From assembly GCF_000819785.1 (NCBI RefSeq), contig NZ_CDBK01000101.1, forward strand, positions 1 through 64,000: a stretch of DNA of 64,000 nucleotides, written 5' to 3'. The notes below the pieces were generated by a model. The model was given only the letters and a program-made list of their open reading frames with translations. It made no database searches and had not been told where the DNA came from. The position numbers and the translations under genes were made by a program. The DNA comes from Aeromonas caviae. Lineage in GTDB: Bacteria; Pseudomonadota; Gammaproteobacteria; Enterobacterales; Aeromonadaceae. Below, piece after piece: positions 38,092-50,038 of the stretch (its first letter is position 1; each line of letters begins with the position of its first letter).

Positions 38092-38157
38092 TGGCGGGAC
38101 ACAGGCTCGGAATGACGTGCATAAAATGAAACAATTCACTGATTAAGGGACGAATCA

Positions 38158-39279
38158 ATGCATAACTTCAGCAAAATGGCAGTCAGAGCAGCGGTTTCTT
38201 TGGCTCTGTTTGGATCAGTTTCCATGGCCAATGCGGCCGATACCATCAAGATCGGCATCGCCGGCCCCCTGACCGGCCCGGTCGCCCAGTACGGTGACAT
38301 GCAGTTCACCGGCGGCAAGATGGCGGTCGAGCAGATCAACAAGGCGGGCGGCATCAAGGGCAAGCAGATCGAAGCCGTCATCTATGACGATGCCTGCGAT
38401 CCCAAGCAGGCTGTGGCCATCGCCAACAAGGTGATCAACGACGGCGTCAAGTTCGTGGTCGGCCACCTCTGCTCCGACAACACCCTGCCCGCCTCCGACA
38501 TCTATGAAGATGAAGGGGTCCTGATGGTCACCCCCGCCTCCACCAACCCCAAGATCACCGAGCGCGGTTACCAGCTGACTCTGCGTACCATCGGCCTGGA
38601 CAGCGACCAGGGCCCGACCGCCGCCAAGTACATCATCGAGCAGGTCAAACCCCAGCGCGTGGCCGTCATCCATGACAAGAAACAGTACGGCGAAGGCATC
38701 GCCTCCAGCGTGAAAGCCGCGCTGGACAAGGCCGGCGTCAAGGTCGTTGCCTATGAGGGCATCACCGCCGGCGACAAGGACTTCTCCGCCCTGATCGCCA
38801 AGCTGCAAAAAGAGAACGTGGACTTCGTCTACTACGGCGGCTACCACCCCGAGCTGGGTCTGATCCTGCGCCAGGCTGGCGAGAAGGGTCTGAAGGCCAA
38901 GTTCATGGGTCCGGAAGGCGTGGGCAACAAGGACATCTCCGCCATCGGCGGCCCGGCTTCCGAAGGCCTGCTGGTGACCCTGCCGAACAAATATGACCTG
39001 GTGCCGGCCAACGCCCCCATCGTGGAAGCGTTCAAGGCCAAGGGTCAGGACTCCTCCGGTCCGTTCGTCTGGACCACCTACGCCGCCATGCAGGCCCTGG
39101 CGGCCGGTATCGCCAAGGCGGGCGAGGATGATCCGGCTGCCGTCGCTGCCGCCATCAAGGCCGCACCGATCGACACCGTGATGGGCCCCCTGACCTGGGC
39201 ACCGAACGGTGACCTGAAAGGCTTCGAATTCGGTGTGTTCCAGTGGCACGCCGACGGTACCTCCACTCAACTCAAATAA
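38158..39279 (+). CDS. livK: Branched-chain amino acid binding protein LivK/LivJ
   Basis: The 373-residue periplasmic protein has a signal peptide ending SMANAA. The mature start [20 protein letters not shown] is the Leu/Ile/Val-binding fold, with [17 protein letters not shown] and [11 protein letters not shown] in the ligand cleft. AAGGGA lies 7 bases before the ATG. It is the first gene of the livKHMGF ABC importer. A hairpin after the stop would favour its excess over the membrane parts. Confidence 0.94.
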   Translation: MHNFSKMAVRAAVSLALFGSVSMANAADTIKIGIAGPLTGPVAQYGDMQFTGGKMAVEQINKAGGIKGKQIEAVIYDDACDPKQAVAIANKVINDGVKFVVGHLCSDNTLPASDIYEDEGVLMVTPASTNPKITERGYQLTLRTIGLDSDQGPTAAKYIIEQVKPQRVAVIHDKKQYGEGIASSVKAALDKAGVKVVAYEGITAGDKDFSALIAKLQKENVDFVYYGGYHPELGLILRQAGEKGLKAKFMGPEGVGNKDISAIGGPASEGLLVTLPNKYDLVPANAPIVEAFKAKGQDSSGPFVWTTYAAMQALAAGIAKAGEDDPAAVAAAIKAAPIDTVMGPLTWAPNGDLKGFEFGVFQWHADGTSTQLK

Positions 39280-39289
39280 TCTGCCGGTC

Positions 39290-39320
39290 GGGGTGACGTG
39301 AGTCACCCCTCCTTTCTTTG
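39290..39320 (+). terminator. Intercistronic hairpin between livK and livH
   Basis: The stem GGGGTGAC (39290-39297) / GTCACCCC (39302-39309) has a GTGA loop and is followed by TCCTTTCTTTG. The imperfect T tract suggests partial termination, common after binding-protein genes. Confidence 0.75.
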
Positions 39321-39345
39321 CGGGCAAGTACACAGGGAACGCGGT

Positions 39346-40268
<923 letters not shown>

Positions 40269-40272
<4 letters not shown>

Positions 40273-40355
40273 AAAACCAATCTATGCATGCCCTCGTGCT
40301 GCTGTTCATGACCATCACTGGCATTCTCGGCCGTCCGGAAGTGGAGAAAGTCTGA
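40269..40355 (+). pseudogene. Chimeric micro-ORF: livM start joined to livH end
   Basis: This 28-codon frame starts [14 protein letters not shown], like the start of LivM (MKRQFIHAC), and ends [12 protein letters not shown], identical to the end of LivH. Over the last 11 codons seven differ from livH and all seven are synonymous. It overlaps the livH stop by ATGA and the livM start by TGATG, so translation could pass through all three. It is best read as a second, diverged livH-livM junction inserted between the genes, or a small membrane peptide. Confidence 0.8.
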
Positions 40356-41623
40356 TGAAACGTCAATTTATCCATGCCTGCATCGCCAGCCTGGTGCTGC
40401 TGGTGCTCTCCTTCTGGCTGCTCGGCTTCAAGCTGGAGACCGATGGCTCCCGCCTGCTGGTGGTGAGCCGCCTCGATGTATCGCTGGCCTGGCTGCTGGG
40501 GGGCGCCACCATCGTCTTCTGGTTCCAGATGCTGCGCGGCCAGATAAGCCGGCTGTTCCAGGCCTCCATCAGCGGCTTCTCCGTCGGTTTCACCAAGCTG
40601 GTGCTGCCAAGCCCCGAAGAGGCCCCCAAGCTCTATAACCTCACCGCCGTGCTGGTGCTGCTGTTTGCGGTGAGCTGGCCCTTCATGGCCTCTCGCGGCG
40701 CCATCGATCTGGCCACCCTCACCCTGATTTACATCATGCTGGGGCTGGGACTGAACGTGGTGGTGGGCCTCGCCGGTCTGCTCGACCTCGGCTATGTCGG
40801 CTTCTATGCGGTCGGCGCCTACAGCTACGCCCTGCTCAACACCTACTTCGGTCTGAGCTTCTGGGAGTGTCTGCCCATCGCCGGTCTGCTGGCGGCCACC
40901 TTCGGCTTCCTGCTCGGGTTCCCGGTGCTGCGGCTGCGGGGGGACTACCTGGCCATCGTCACCCTGGGCTTTGGCGAGATCATCCGCATCCTGCTCAACA
41001 ACATGACCACCCTGACCGGCGGTCCGAACGGGATCTCCGGCATTCCGAAACCGACCCTGGGGGGGCTCGAGTTCAACCGCACCGTCAAGGATGGGGGCTT
41101 TGGCACCTTCCACGACTTCTTCGGCATCGCCTACAACGCCAACCACAAGGTGATCTTCCTCTACCTGATGGCCCTGGTGCTGGTAGTGGCCACCCTGTTC
41201 GTCATCAACCGCCTGCTGCGCATGCCGCTCGGCCGTGCCTGGGAGGCGCTGCGGGAAGACGAGATCGCCTGCAAGTCCCTGGGGCTCAACCCCACCATCA
41301 TCAAGCTGACCGCCTTCACCATAGGCGCCTGCTTCGCGGGCTTTGCCGGCAGCTTCTTCGCCTCGCGCCAGGGCTTCATCAGCCCGGAATCCTTCGTCTT
41401 CATCGAGTCGGCCATCGTCCTTGCGATTGTGGTGCTGGGGGGCATGGGATCCCAGATCGGGGTGGTGCTGGCGGCCATCGTGATGACGGTGCTGCCGGAG
41501 CTCGCCCGCGAGTTCAACGAATATCGCATGCTGATGTTCGGTCTCTTGATGGTATTCATGATGATCTGGCGGCCGCAGGGACTGCTGCCCATGAGTCGAC
41601 CCCATATGGAGCTGCGTAAATGA
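40355..41623 (+). CDS. livM: Branched-chain amino acid ABC permease LivM
   Basis: LivM is the second membrane subunit. The 422-residue product compares with 425 in E. coli. It shows [29 protein letters not shown] in part, [20 protein letters not shown], the EAA-like loop [20 protein letters not shown] and the end [11 protein letters not shown]. The start at 40355 follows the micro-ORF stop in a TGATG overlap. Its stop overlaps the livG start (ATGA). Confidence 0.94.
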   Translation: MKRQFIHACIASLVLLVLSFWLLGFKLETDGSRLLVVSRLDVSLAWLLGGATIVFWFQMLRGQISRLFQASISGFSVGFTKLVLPSPEEAPKLYNLTAVLVLLFAVSWPFMASRGAIDLATLTLIYIMLGLGLNVVVGLAGLLDLGYVGFYAVGAYSYALLNTYFGLSFWECLPIAGLLAATFGFLLGFPVLRLRGDYLAIVTLGFGEIIRILLNNMTTLTGGPNGISGIPKPTLGGLEFNRTVKDGGFGTFHDFFGIAYNANHKVIFLYLMALVLVVATLFVINRLLRMPLGRAWEALREDEIACKSLGLNPTIIKLTAFTIGACFAGFAGSFFASRQGFISPESFVFIESAIVLAIVVLGGMGSQIGVVLAAIVMTVLPELAREFNEYRMLMFGLLMVFMMIWRPQGLLPMSRPHMELRK

Positions 41624-42393
41624 GCAACAATCAACCATTGTTGGATGTCTCAGATCTGTCGATGCGCTTTGGCGGCCTGCTCGCGGTCAACGGCGTCAAG
41701 CTGGATGTGGAAAAGGGGGAGGTGATCTCCATCATCGGCCCCAACGGGGCGGGCAAGACCACCATCTTCAACTGCCTGACCGGCTTCTATCGCCCGAGTG
41801 GCGGTGTCATTCGCTACAAGGGTGAGGAGATCCAGGGGTTGCCCGGCCACCTCATCGCCCGCAAGGGCATAGTGCGGACTTTCCAGCACGTGCGCCTGTT
41901 CAAGGAGATGACGGCGGTGGAAAACCTGCTGGTGGCCCAGCACAGGCATCTCAATACCGGCTTCATCGCCGGCCTGTTCAAGACCCCCTCCTTCCGCCGC
42001 GCCGAGAAAGAGGGGCTGGAGCAGTCCGCCTTCTGGCTGGAAAAGGTGGGCCTCAAGGATCTCGCCAACCGCGCCGCGGGGAACCTGGCTTACGGCCAGC
42101 AGCGCCGCCTCGAGATCGCCCGCTGCATGGCGACCCGGCCCGAACTGCTGATGCTGGATGAACCGGCCGCAGGTCTCAACCCCAAGGAGACCGACGAGCT
42201 CAACGAGCTCATCTCCAACCTGAGGGACGAGTTCGGGGTCTCGGTGCTGCTGATCGAGCACGATATGAAGCTGGTGATGGAGATCTCCAACCGCATCTTC
42301 GTGGTCAACCAGGGCACCCCGCTGGCCCACGGCAAACCGGACGAAATCCGCAGCAATCCGGCGGTGATCAAGGCCTATCTGGGCGAGTCGTAA
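41620..42393 (+). CDS. livG: Branched-chain amino acid ABC ATPase LivG
   Basis: LivG is one of two ATPases of the importer. It is 257 residues, with Walker [18 protein letters not shown], signature [17 protein letters not shown], Walker [16 protein letters not shown] and the H loop [10 protein letters not shown]. It lies in overlap with livM and 10 bp before livF. Confidence 0.95.
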   Translation: MSNNQPLLDVSDLSMRFGGLLAVNGVKLDVEKGEVISIIGPNGAGKTTIFNCLTGFYRPSGGVIRYKGEEIQGLPGHLIARKGIVRTFQHVRLFKEMTAVENLLVAQHRHLNTGFIAGLFKTPSFRRAEKEGLEQSAFWLEKVGLKDLANRAAGNLAYGQQRRLEIARCMATRPELLMLDEPAAGLNPKETDELNELISNLRDEFGVSVLLIEHDMKLVMEISNRIFVVNQGTPLAHGKPDEIRSNPAVIKAYLGES

Positions 42394-42403
42394 GGACAAA
42401 AAG

Positions 42404-43105
<702 letters not shown>

Positions 43106-43187
43106 GGATGCAGCAACCATCGTCACCCTTCCCCTGCCGCGCTCCCCGAGCCCGGCAGGGGAACAGCCCCCCGCCGAGGAGCACATT

Positions 43188-44033
43188 GTGAGCCGTGCGC
43201 GGGCGACGCAGGATCAGCACCACTTCTGGCACGATCCCGCCCTGCCCTTCATCGAGGCGAGGGCGGTGCAGGATGGTCGGCGCGTCTGCTACGACAAGCA
43301 CAGCCACCCCCACTTCTCCATCGGCGCCATCACCGGCGGCCACAGCCACTACCTCAACCAGCGCAGCCTGCAAGAGGTCGGCCGCGGCAGCCTGGTGCTG
43401 ATGAACCCGGAAGAGGTGCACGCCTGCAATCCCGTCGCTGACCAGCCCTGGTCCTATCTGATGTTCTACATCGACAACCTCTGGTTGCAGCGCCAGCAGG
43501 AGGAGGCCGGGCTCGGCAACGCGTTTCGCCCCTTCGACATGACCGCAAGCCGGGATCCCCTGCTCTACCAGGGGCTCTGCCGGCTTCATCGGCAACTGGT
43601 GGAGGAGCCGGATCCCCTGGCTCGCGAAGTGGCCTGCCACCTCTTCAGCCGCCAGCTTCTGGCCAGGCTCACCCCGGCCAAGTGGGATGACCGCCCTCCC
43701 CAGCACCTGCAGCGAGCCGCCGAGCTGATGCAGGACGAGAGTGCCTGCGCCCTCACCCTGGCACAGCTGAGTGCGGTGGCCGGGCTTACCCCTTCCCACT
43801 TCGTGCGCGCCTTCAGCCGCCACTACGGCATGACGCCCCACGCCTACCTGCTCGATCAGCGCATTCGCCACGCCCGCACCCTGCTGCGCCAGGGGCAGCC
43901 CCTGGCGGAAGTGGCCCTTGCCAGCGGTTTTGCCGATCAGGCCCACTTCCAGCGCCAGTTCAAACGCCGGGTGGCAGCCACCCCGGGCCAGTACAGAGCG
44001 CAGCTCGTCCCTCAGGACGAGCGCACCAGATAG
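43188..44033 (+). CDS. AraC-family regulator
   Basis: The 281-residue protein has an N-terminal cupin-like effector domain (SHPHFSIGAITGGHSHYL, GSLVLMNPEEVHACNP) and a C-terminal double helix-turn-helix (LTLAQLSAVAGLTPSHFVRA, then ALASGFADQAHFQRQFKRRV). The start is GTG at 43188 with GAGGAG upstream; an ATG is not available in a sensible place. Its 3' end overlaps the convergent LysE-type exporter by 22 bp. Such AraC-LysE pairs are common and suggest control of amino acid export. Confidence 0.85.
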   Translation: MSRARATQDQHHFWHDPALPFIEARAVQDGRRVCYDKHSHPHFSIGAITGGHSHYLNQRSLQEVGRGSLVLMNPEEVHACNPVADQPWSYLMFYIDNLWLQRQQEEAGLGNAFRPFDMTASRDPLLYQGLCRLHRQLVEEPDPLAREVACHLFSRQLLARLTPAKWDDRPPQHLQRAAELMQDESACALTLAQLSAVAGLTPSHFVRAFSRHYGMTPHAYLLDQRIRHARTLLRQGQPLAEVALASGFADQAHFQRQFKRRVAATPGQYRAQLVPQDERTR

Positions 44034-44605
44034 GCGGCGCTGAGCAGCAACAAGAGCGCCATGGCCCGATTGAACCAGCGCAACCGGCGAGGAGAGACCA
44101 GCCACCCCTGCAATCGGCTGCCCGCATAGGCCCAGCAGGCGATGGAGCCGAGGCAGATCACCAGATAGATGCCGGTAAAGAGGGCGATCTGGCTCATGCC
44201 GCCCGCGATCCCATAGGCTCCCATCCCCATGCTGGCGGCAAGCCAGGCCTTGGGATTAAGCCACTGCATCAAGGCCCCGTACCAGAAGGCGGGGGGCACG
44301 CCCTCCACTTCCTCCACCTCGCCGCTGTCCACCAGCAACTGCCAGGCCATCCAGCCGAGAAAGAGCACGCCGCCCCAGTGAATGGCCCCCAGCGCCACAG
44401 GCCAGCGGGACAGAGCGCCGCCAAGACCCAGCCCCATCAGCAGGAGCAGCAGGATGAAGCCGAGGGTGGCCCCCACCACGTGGCGCAGGCTGGCCGTGAA
44501 ACCGTACCGGGCGCCGGTGCCAAGGGCGACCAGATTGACCGGCCCCGGGGAGATGGACATGGCCAGGGCAAACCCGGCCATGGATAACAGCAGACTGAAT
44601 TCCAT
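44012..44605 (-). CDS. LysE/RhtB-family amino acid exporter
   Basis: This 197-residue inner-membrane protein has about six hydrophobic segments and the family start FALAMSISPGPVNLVALGTGARYG. LNPKAWLAASMGMGAY in the middle is also characteristic. The family exports amino acids such as lysine, arginine, threonine or leucine; the substrate is unknown. Proximity to the liv importer and an AraC regulator hints at amino acid balance. The ATG at 44605 is chosen because the longer frame adds 34 non-family residues. Confidence 0.85.
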   Translation of the reverse strand: MEFSLLLSMAGFALAMSISPGPVNLVALGTGARYGFTASLRHVVGATLGFILLLLLMGLGLGGALSRWPVALGAIHWGGVLFLGWMAWQLLVDSGEVEEVEGVPPAFWYGALMQWLNPKAWLAASMGMGAYGIAGGMSQIALFTGIYLVICLGSIACWAYAGSRLQGWLVSPRRLRWFNRAMALLLLLSAAYLVRSS

Positions 44606-44768
44606 GGATGATGCTCGTTCAATTGAGGGAAGCCCGAGCCTACCCGGCCCGGGCGGCACGATATTGAAGAAAATTGCGATCCCCTGGATGCCGCCCCCAT
44701 CGCACACTTAGCGCAAACCGCCGCTTGCGGTAAACTGCCCTTCAACCCTCCATTTTCAGGACATCTCA

Positions 44769-45092
44769 ATGGACCAGTTTGCCCATATCAGCGCCTATGA
44801 TGCCCACCAGAAGCTGAGCGCAGGCGAAGCCCGTCTCGTGGACATTCGCGATCCCCAATCCTTCGAGACGGCCCACGCGGTCGGCGCCTTCCACCTCACC
44901 AACGGCACCCTGGTTCGCTTTATGAACGAGGTGGACTTCGATACCCCCGTCATCGTGATGTGCTATCACGGCAACAGCAGCCAGGGGGCGGCCCAGTACC
45001 TGCTGCAACAGGGCTATGACGAGGTCTATAGCCTGGATGGCGGTTTCGAGGCCTGGCGCAGGGAGTTCCCCATCCAGGCGGGGGACGCATGA
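44769..45092 (+). CDS. glpE: Thiosulfate sulfurtransferase GlpE
   Basis: GlpE is a single-domain rhodanese that moves sulfur from thiosulfate to cyanide or thioredoxin. The 107-residue product (108 in E. coli) shows [20 protein letters not shown] and the active-site loop [15 protein letters not shown] with the catalytic cysteine. It overlaps glpG by 4 bp (ATGA). The third member of the E. coli cluster, glpR, is absent here. Confidence 0.94.
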   Translation: MDQFAHISAYDAHQKLSAGEARLVDIRDPQSFETAHAVGAFHLTNGTLVRFMNEVDFDTPVIVMCYHGNSSQGAAQYLLQQGYDEVYSLDGGFEAWRREFPIQAGDA

Positions 45093-45955
45093 CAGAGGCG
45101 GGTCGCTCCTCCTCGACCGGCATGATCCAGCTGCTGGTGCTGGGCGACGCCCGCATGGCCCAGGCGCTGGTGGATTATCTCGCCACCCTGGGCATTCCGT
45201 GCGAGCTGACCCAGTCCGAGCTCGGCGTCTCGATCTGGCTGGCGGACGAGCGGCGCCTCGCCCAGGCCCAGCAGGAGGTCAAACGCTTCCTGAGCGAACC
45301 CAATCATCCCCGCTACATGGAGGCCTCCTGGCAGTCCGGCCATGCCGATGCCCGGATCGACTACAGCAAGGGGATGACGGATCCGGTCACCGATTTCCTC
45401 CACCAGGCGGGCCCTCTGACCCTGGTGGTCATCATCGCCTGCCTGGCCATCTACGCTCTGGATGCCATCGGCCTGCCCATCTTCGACGAGCTCGCCTTCC
45501 ACCCCACCCTGGCCCAGTTCACCGACTGGCAGGCCTGGCGCTACGTCACCCCGGCCTTTATCCACTTCTCGGTGCTGCACCTGGTGTTCAACCTGTTGTG
45601 GTGGTGGTATCTCGGTGGCCAGATAGAGCAGCGCCTCGGCAGCGGCAAGCTGTTCATCCTGCTCATCGTCGGGGCTGCCCTGCCCAATATCGCCGAGTTC
45701 TTTGCCAGCGGCCCGCGCTTTGGCGGCCTCTCCGGGGTGGTCTATGCCCTGCTCGGCTACAGCTGGCTGCGAACCAGGCTGCAACCGGATTGCGGCCTCG
45801 CCATGCCGCCAGCCCTGATGGGCTTCATGCTGGTCTGGCTGGTGCTCGGCTTCTTGGACATGCTCGGCACCCCCACCGCCAACCTGGCTCACCTGGCAGG
45901 CCTGCTGGTCGGCCTTGCCCAAGGCTGGCTGGACAGGCACCACAGGCCAGCCTGA
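45089..45955 (+). CDS. glpG: Rhomboid intramembrane protease GlpG
   Basis: GlpG cleaves transmembrane helices of selected membrane proteins. The 288-residue protein has a cytoplasmic N-domain of about 95 residues and six membrane segments. The serine is in [13 protein letters not shown], the histidine in [12 protein letters not shown] and the HxxxN oxyanion motif in [10 protein letters not shown]. It is coupled to glpE. A strong terminator follows. Confidence 0.95.
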   Translation: MTEAGRSSSTGMIQLLVLGDARMAQALVDYLATLGIPCELTQSELGVSIWLADERRLAQAQQEVKRFLSEPNHPRYMEASWQSGHADARIDYSKGMTDPVTDFLHQAGPLTLVVIIACLAIYALDAIGLPIFDELAFHPTLAQFTDWQAWRYVTPAFIHFSVLHLVFNLLWWWYLGGQIEQRLGSGKLFILLIVGAALPNIAEFFASGPRFGGLSGVVYALLGYSWLRTRLQPDCGLAMPPALMGFMLVWLVLGFLDMLGTPTANLAHLAGLLVGLAQGWLDRHHRPA

Positions 45956-45970
45956 GCCGATTTGCCATAA

Positions 45971-45999
45971 AAAACGCCGCCCCAAGGGGCGGCGTTTTT
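45971..45999. terminator. Bidirectional terminator after glpG
   Basis: The stem ACGCCGCCCC (45974-45983) / GGGGCGGCGT (45986-45995) is flanked by A and T runs and serves glpG and the convergent lipase gene. Confidence 0.92.
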
Positions 46000-46013
46000 A
46001 TTGGTCGGCCGGC

Positions 46014-48458
46014 TTACTGCTTGAGCAGGCTACCGTCGGTCACCTTGACCGCAGTACCGTCGCTTGCGAAGAAGCTGCCGAACTGGGTCTGCATCTCGGT
46101 GGTGACGGCGCCGGTCGGATCGAAGTTCTCGTCCGGTGCCAGCAGCGAGCTGTGACCCCCGGCCACGAAGCGGGCCGCTCTGTGGTTGGCGGCGCCGGTG
46201 GCGGTCAGCGGTTGCAGGGCCAGGACCTTGAACAGCGGCTCGGTGCCACCCAGGGGGGCGGTGGCGATGCTGTTCGGGATCACCCGATCCGACAGGCTCA
46301 GGGCGCCGTCGCCGACGATTTCGGTGGCAAACAGCGGGAAGTCCGCCGCGATACCGCTCCCCAGGTTGATGGGGTCGGCCGAATCCAGCACCGACTGCGC
46401 CGCGAAGCTGTAGCTCTGCAGGGTATTGGCCGCCGTGGCCTGGGTGGCCGCATCCTGGCTCGGCAGGAACTCGTTGACGAAGCAGGTCGGCACTGCCGTC
46501 TTGCAGTTCGGGGCGTAGGCGGTGAAGGCTGCCTTCAGGGCTGTACTGCCAGCGGTCAGCACGCTCATCTGGATGGTCGGACCGAAGGTCGGCGAGTTCA
46601 GCAGCAGCGGCGCTATGCCGCCACCCGGCATGGCCAGGCCGCCAGTGGTGAACTGGAACAAGGGGTCGATGGCAGGATTCAAAGGCTGGTTTGCGACCGC
46701 CAGCAGGTTGGCACCCGAGATGGCCCCCAGGGAGTGACCCAGGAAGTGCACCTTGAGACCGGCACCTCCTAATTTGGAAGGCTGGCCATTGGAGGAAAAA
46801 CCCTTGGCATTGGCCAGACCGACAGCCAGACGCAGGCCCAGCAGATCCGCCACACTCTGTTTCAGGTTGTCGCGGGCCACGGTCAGGTAGCTCAGGTTCA
46901 GGTAGGGGGTCGGGTTGTCGGAGGTGGTCACCGAGTCCATGCTGCCGGTCAGGGCGAAGCCGCGTTCACCGTGCAACGGATGATCGATCACCACTACGGC
47001 CACATTTTTAGCCGTTGGTTTGGCCTGTGTACCAGCGCCAATCTGGCCAAGGGCCAGGGCGTAGGCGTTCTCCTTCACCGAAGTGACGCCGTGCTGATAG
47101 ATGATCACGTCGGTGATGTTCGCCAGCGGCGCGGCGGCGAAGATCCGCATCGGCACGGACTGCACCTCTTCCAGCTTGGGCAGCGGGTTGAAGCGGCCGA
47201 CGTTCATCTCGGGATCCAGCGGCTTGCCACCGGAGGTGAGGGTCACCCCAATCAGCTTGCTCGCCTCTGCCAGCAGCTCGGCCTGACGGCTCGGATCGGC
47301 GATGAGTTCGCCCAGCAGGGCCGGATCCACACCCGCCCCCACCAGGCCGCCGATCACTTCGGCATCCTGGGCCTTCAGGGCGTTCGCGATGGCGTAGAGG
47401 CTGGGGATGGCACCGTGCCAGGACTGGGTCTTCGCCTTGTCCCAGGAGCCGGCGGTGGCCGGGGAGGAGAGGAAGTAGGGCAGCTTGACGGTGCCGCTGT
47501 AGACGGTGGTACCCAAGGCCAGATTGTGGAGTGGAGTGCCGTCACCAAAAGCGGCGGCAATCGCATCCTTCTGCTCCTGGGGCAGGAAGTTCTCGGCATC
47601 CAGCTGGGTCAGGAAGGGGCTGCCGCCGCTCACCGACAGGGTATAGGTGCCAGGCAGGCTGGTATTGCCCAGGGCGTCCTGCTTCCACAGGGCGGCAGCG
47701 TCCAGGGTCGGGCTCTTGAGCACGGATGCGGCCGCCCCTTTCACCGCCACCAGCACGTCGGCGCCGGACTGGGTACCGAACCAGTCGGAGAAGATCACGT
47801 GGTCGCTGGTGATGCCGGTGGCTGCCTTGAACAGCCCTTCCTGCAGCGCAATCAGGCCGCTGATGGTCTGCTCCTGGGCGTTGCTGCCGGTGCTGGTCTT
47901 GTAGTTGCTGTAGTCGCTACCCGGTCGCAGGGGGGCGCCCGTGCTGTCTTTGAGGGTATCGGTCGCCACTATCATGTAGTAGGAAGAGGGGTTGAGCGGC
48001 TTGAGCGGCACCAGATTCAGCTTGCCGGTCGTCTCGGCCACCACGAAGTCCACCCCGTAGGTCAGCACCTTTTTCACACCGCTCGGACGCAGGGCAGCAC
48101 TGTCAAACTCCAGCTCCATCAGGTAGAGGGGTGCCACGGAGGCTGCGAATTCAGCAGCGGCCGGCGCCTTGACCTGGATGCCGGAGGCCGTCACCGGCAC
48201 AATCTGGATCGCCTGGGTAGTCGACCAGCCATCCAGGGTGGAGAGGGCGGACACCGGGTTGGAGAGATCCGCCGTTTCCGTGGAGAATTTCAGGGTACCG
48301 TCGGTCGCACGGGCTGCCAGGGCGCTGGGTCGGACTGCATTGGAGCCGCTCAGCAGATAATCGAGATAGCTTGAGGTATCGCCTGTGTTGTCGTCACTGC
48401 CACCACAACCGCTCAGCAGCGCACTGACGACGGCCGCGTAAATTAGCTTTTTCTTCAT
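46014..48458 (-). CDS. Large lipase lipoprotein (VolA/Aeromonas Lip family)
   Basis: The 814-residue product has a lipoprotein signal (MKKKLIYAAVVSALLSGCGG). The alpha/beta-hydrolase domain is in the second half, with the nucleophile Ser576 in VHFLGHSLGAISG and an upstream oxyanion region IIYQHGVTSVKENAY. A late His in VAGGHSSLLAPDEN fits the triad. This is the family of Vibrio VolA lysophospholipase and the extracellular Aeromonas lipases of about 800 residues. It probably releases fatty acids that FadBA could use. AAGGAT precedes the ATG. The gene stands alone. Confidence 0.9.
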   Translation of the reverse strand: MKKKLIYAAVVSALLSGCGGSDDNTGDTSSYLDYLLSGSNAVRPSALAARATDGTLKFSTETADLSNPVSALSTLDGWSTTQAIQIVPVTASGIQVKAPAAAEFAASVAPLYLMELEFDSAALRPSGVKKVLTYGVDFVVAETTGKLNLVPLKPLNPSSYYMIVATDTLKDSTGAPLRPGSDYSNYKTSTGSNAQEQTISGLIALQEGLFKAATGITSDHVIFSDWFGTQSGADVLVAVKGAAASVLKSPTLDAAALWKQDALGNTSLPGTYTLSVSGGSPFLTQLDAENFLPQEQKDAIAAAFGDGTPLHNLALGTTVYSGTVKLPYFLSSPATAGSWDKAKTQSWHGAIPSLYAIANALKAQDAEVIGGLVGAGVDPALLGELIADPSRQAELLAEASKLIGVTLTSGGKPLDPEMNVGRFNPLPKLEEVQSVPMRIFAAAPLANITDVIIYQHGVTSVKENAYALALGQIGAGTQAKPTAKNVAVVVIDHPLHGERGFALTGSMDSVTTSDNPTPYLNLSYLTVARDNLKQSVADLLGLRLAVGLANAKGFSSNGQPSKLGGAGLKVHFLGHSLGAISGANLLAVANQPLNPAIDPLFQFTTGGLAMPGGGIAPLLLNSPTFGPTIQMSVLTAGSTALKAAFTAYAPNCKTAVPTCFVNEFLPSQDAATQATAANTLQSYSFAAQSVLDSADPINLGSGIAADFPLFATEIVGDGALSLSDRVIPNSIATAPLGGTEPLFKVLALQPLTATGAANHRAARFVAGGHSSLLAPDENFDPTGAVTTEMQTQFGSFFASDGTAVKVTDGSLLKQ

Positions 48459-48759
48459 ATCCTTATCTCTTTTATGTTGTTATCCATGATGAGCCTGACG
48501 GGGTAGGGTTCAAACCCGACCGAATCATATTAACAGCAACGCAACAATTAATAAGCCTCTGGTCAGTCATCTGATCTGATTTTTTTGTGTACACCATCAA
48601 GGAATTGGAATTGATCCCCGGCGTCACAGGGTAGCAGCCAGAGTGCATCAACCAGACCCGACCAGAGCCCGGCTGGATCCATGGCGCAAAAAGCCGCTCC
48701 GATCTCGGCAAAGGGGACGATTTGTCGGTAGAATGGCGCCATTGCTTAAGGAGACCCCC
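48459..48759. other. Divergent intergenic region of lipase and ubiK
   Basis: The left half is AT-rich (48520-48600) and probably carries the lipase promoter. The right half ends with the ubiK leader and AAGGAG. No small gene or convincing operator was recognised. Confidence 0.4.
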
Positions 48760-49017
48760 ATGATCGACCCGAAAAAACTGGAAGAGATCGCCAAACAGAT
48801 ACACAACGCCCTGCCCCCCGGCATTCGCAGCATGGGTGAAGAGGTGGAGAAAAAGACCCGTCAGGTCTTGCAGGCCCAGCTCAACAAGCTGGATCTGGTG
48901 AGCCGCGAGGAGTTCGACGTGCAGACCAAGGTGCTGCTGCGCACCCGGGAGAAGCTGACCGCCCTCGAGGCCAAGCTGGCCCAGCTCGAGCAGCAGCTCG
49001 CCGCCAAGGGCGAATGA
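48760..49017 (+). CDS. ubiK: Ubiquinone biosynthesis accessory factor UbiK
   Basis: UbiK is a small coiled-coil protein that aids assembly or lipid association of the aerobic ubiquinone complex with UbiJ. The 85-residue product starts [20 protein letters not shown] and has the conserved [21 protein letters not shown] and a C-terminal leucine-rich coiled coil. AAGGAG 6 bases before the ATG at 48760 fixes the start. ubiD lies 1 kb away. Confidence 0.92.
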   Translation: MIDPKKLEEIAKQIHNALPPGIRSMGEEVEKKTRQVLQAQLNKLDLVSREEFDVQTKVLLRTREKLTALEAKLAQLEQQLAAKGE

Positions 49018-49044
49018 TCCGGCGTGACCCGCCGTAGATAGCAC

Positions 49045-49067
49045 AAACCCCAGCCAGGCTGGGGTTT
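49045..49067. terminator. Terminator after ubiK
   Basis: The stem AAACCCCAG / CTGGGGTTT with a CCAGG loop region is followed by GTCGTTTTT on the plus strand. Confidence 0.8.
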
Positions 49068-49184
49068 GTCGTTTTTCACGTCTGCAAAAGGGGTGAGCCC
49101 GGTACGGGCTAGGATACCCTCTTCCCCCCCCCTTCTCTCGCAAGACGATAAGGGGGCAGATCGACTCACTGCGGTCGGCCGTGG

Positions 49185-49883
49185 TCAGATAAACTCGTAG
49201 GCATCGCCGAAGATGCGCTCGGGCTCGGCGCCCAGCACCTTGAACTCTTCCCGCGCGGCACCGGCCATCTCGAAGCGGCCCGCCACATAGATGTCGTAGT
49301 CATGCAGGCTGACGAAGTCATCCATGATGGCCTTGTGCACCAGCCCGGTCCTGCCGGTCCAGTCGCTCTCGGGCTCCTGCACCACGGGAATGAAGGTCAG
49401 CGGCGCGTAGTCGCGCTCCCACTGCTGCATCTGCTCCAGCTCGTAGAGCCAGTGCGCCTGGCGTACCCCCCAGTAGAGGAACACCGGACGCTTGCTGCCG
49501 CTGCCGATCAGGTATTCCAGGATGGCGCGGGCATAGGAGAAGCCGGTGCCGCCCGCCATCAGGATCAACGGTCGGGGGGATTCGTCGCGCAGGAACGCCT
49601 TGCCGGCGGCCAGCTCGACCTCGATCTCTCCCTGCTCGCGCATGCGGGCCAGCACCTGACCGGCATAGGCATTCTCGGGAGTGGCACCGATCTGCAGCTC
49701 CAGCACGCCGGAGCGGGTCGGCGAGTTGGCGATGGAGAAGGGGCGCTTGTCCGAATCGCTCATCACCACCAGCAGATACTGGCCCGGCTTGAAGCTCACC
49801 TCCTGCTGCGGCGCCAGCGCCACGTGCCAGATGGTGTCGACATATTCGCGCAGTTCCTCTACGCGGCACTTGATACGTTGCAT
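49185..49883 (-). CDS. fre: NAD(P)H-flavin reductase Fre
   Basis: Fre reduces free flavins with NAD(P)H and supplies reduced FMN, for example to UbiX-type enzymes. The 232 residues match E. coli Fre (233). It shows the flavin-binding RPFSIANSP, the LILMAGGTGFSYARAILEYL nucleotide loop and the FGDAYEFI end. It follows ubiD on the same strand after 155 bp, as in E. coli. AAGGAC precedes the ATG. Confidence 0.94.
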   Translation of the reverse strand: MQRIKCRVEELREYVDTIWHVALAPQQEVSFKPGQYLLVVMSDSDKRPFSIANSPTRSGVLELQIGATPENAYAGQVLARMREQGEIEVELAAGKAFLRDESPRPLILMAGGTGFSYARAILEYLIGSGSKRPVFLYWGVRQAHWLYELEQMQQWERDYAPLTFIPVVQEPESDWTGRTGLVHKAIMDDFVSLHDYDIYVAGRFEMAGAAREEFKVLGAEPERIFGDAYEFI

Positions 49884-50038
49884 TCTTGTCCTTGTGAGGG
49901 GCCTGCCCGGCCCGCTTCGCTCATGGTTTCACTGTTTTTATGGCGACCAGTTGGTGGTCAGGTCCGTCGAGCATACCCAATTCGGCACGGCAATACCGCA
50001 CTTTTGCGTCACAATGGCCGCGCCGCATCGGGGATCCC

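Noticed and set aside
46971-48374. 467-codon plus-strand frame
   Set aside because: Antisense to the lipase gene; His/Gly/Arg-rich shadow.
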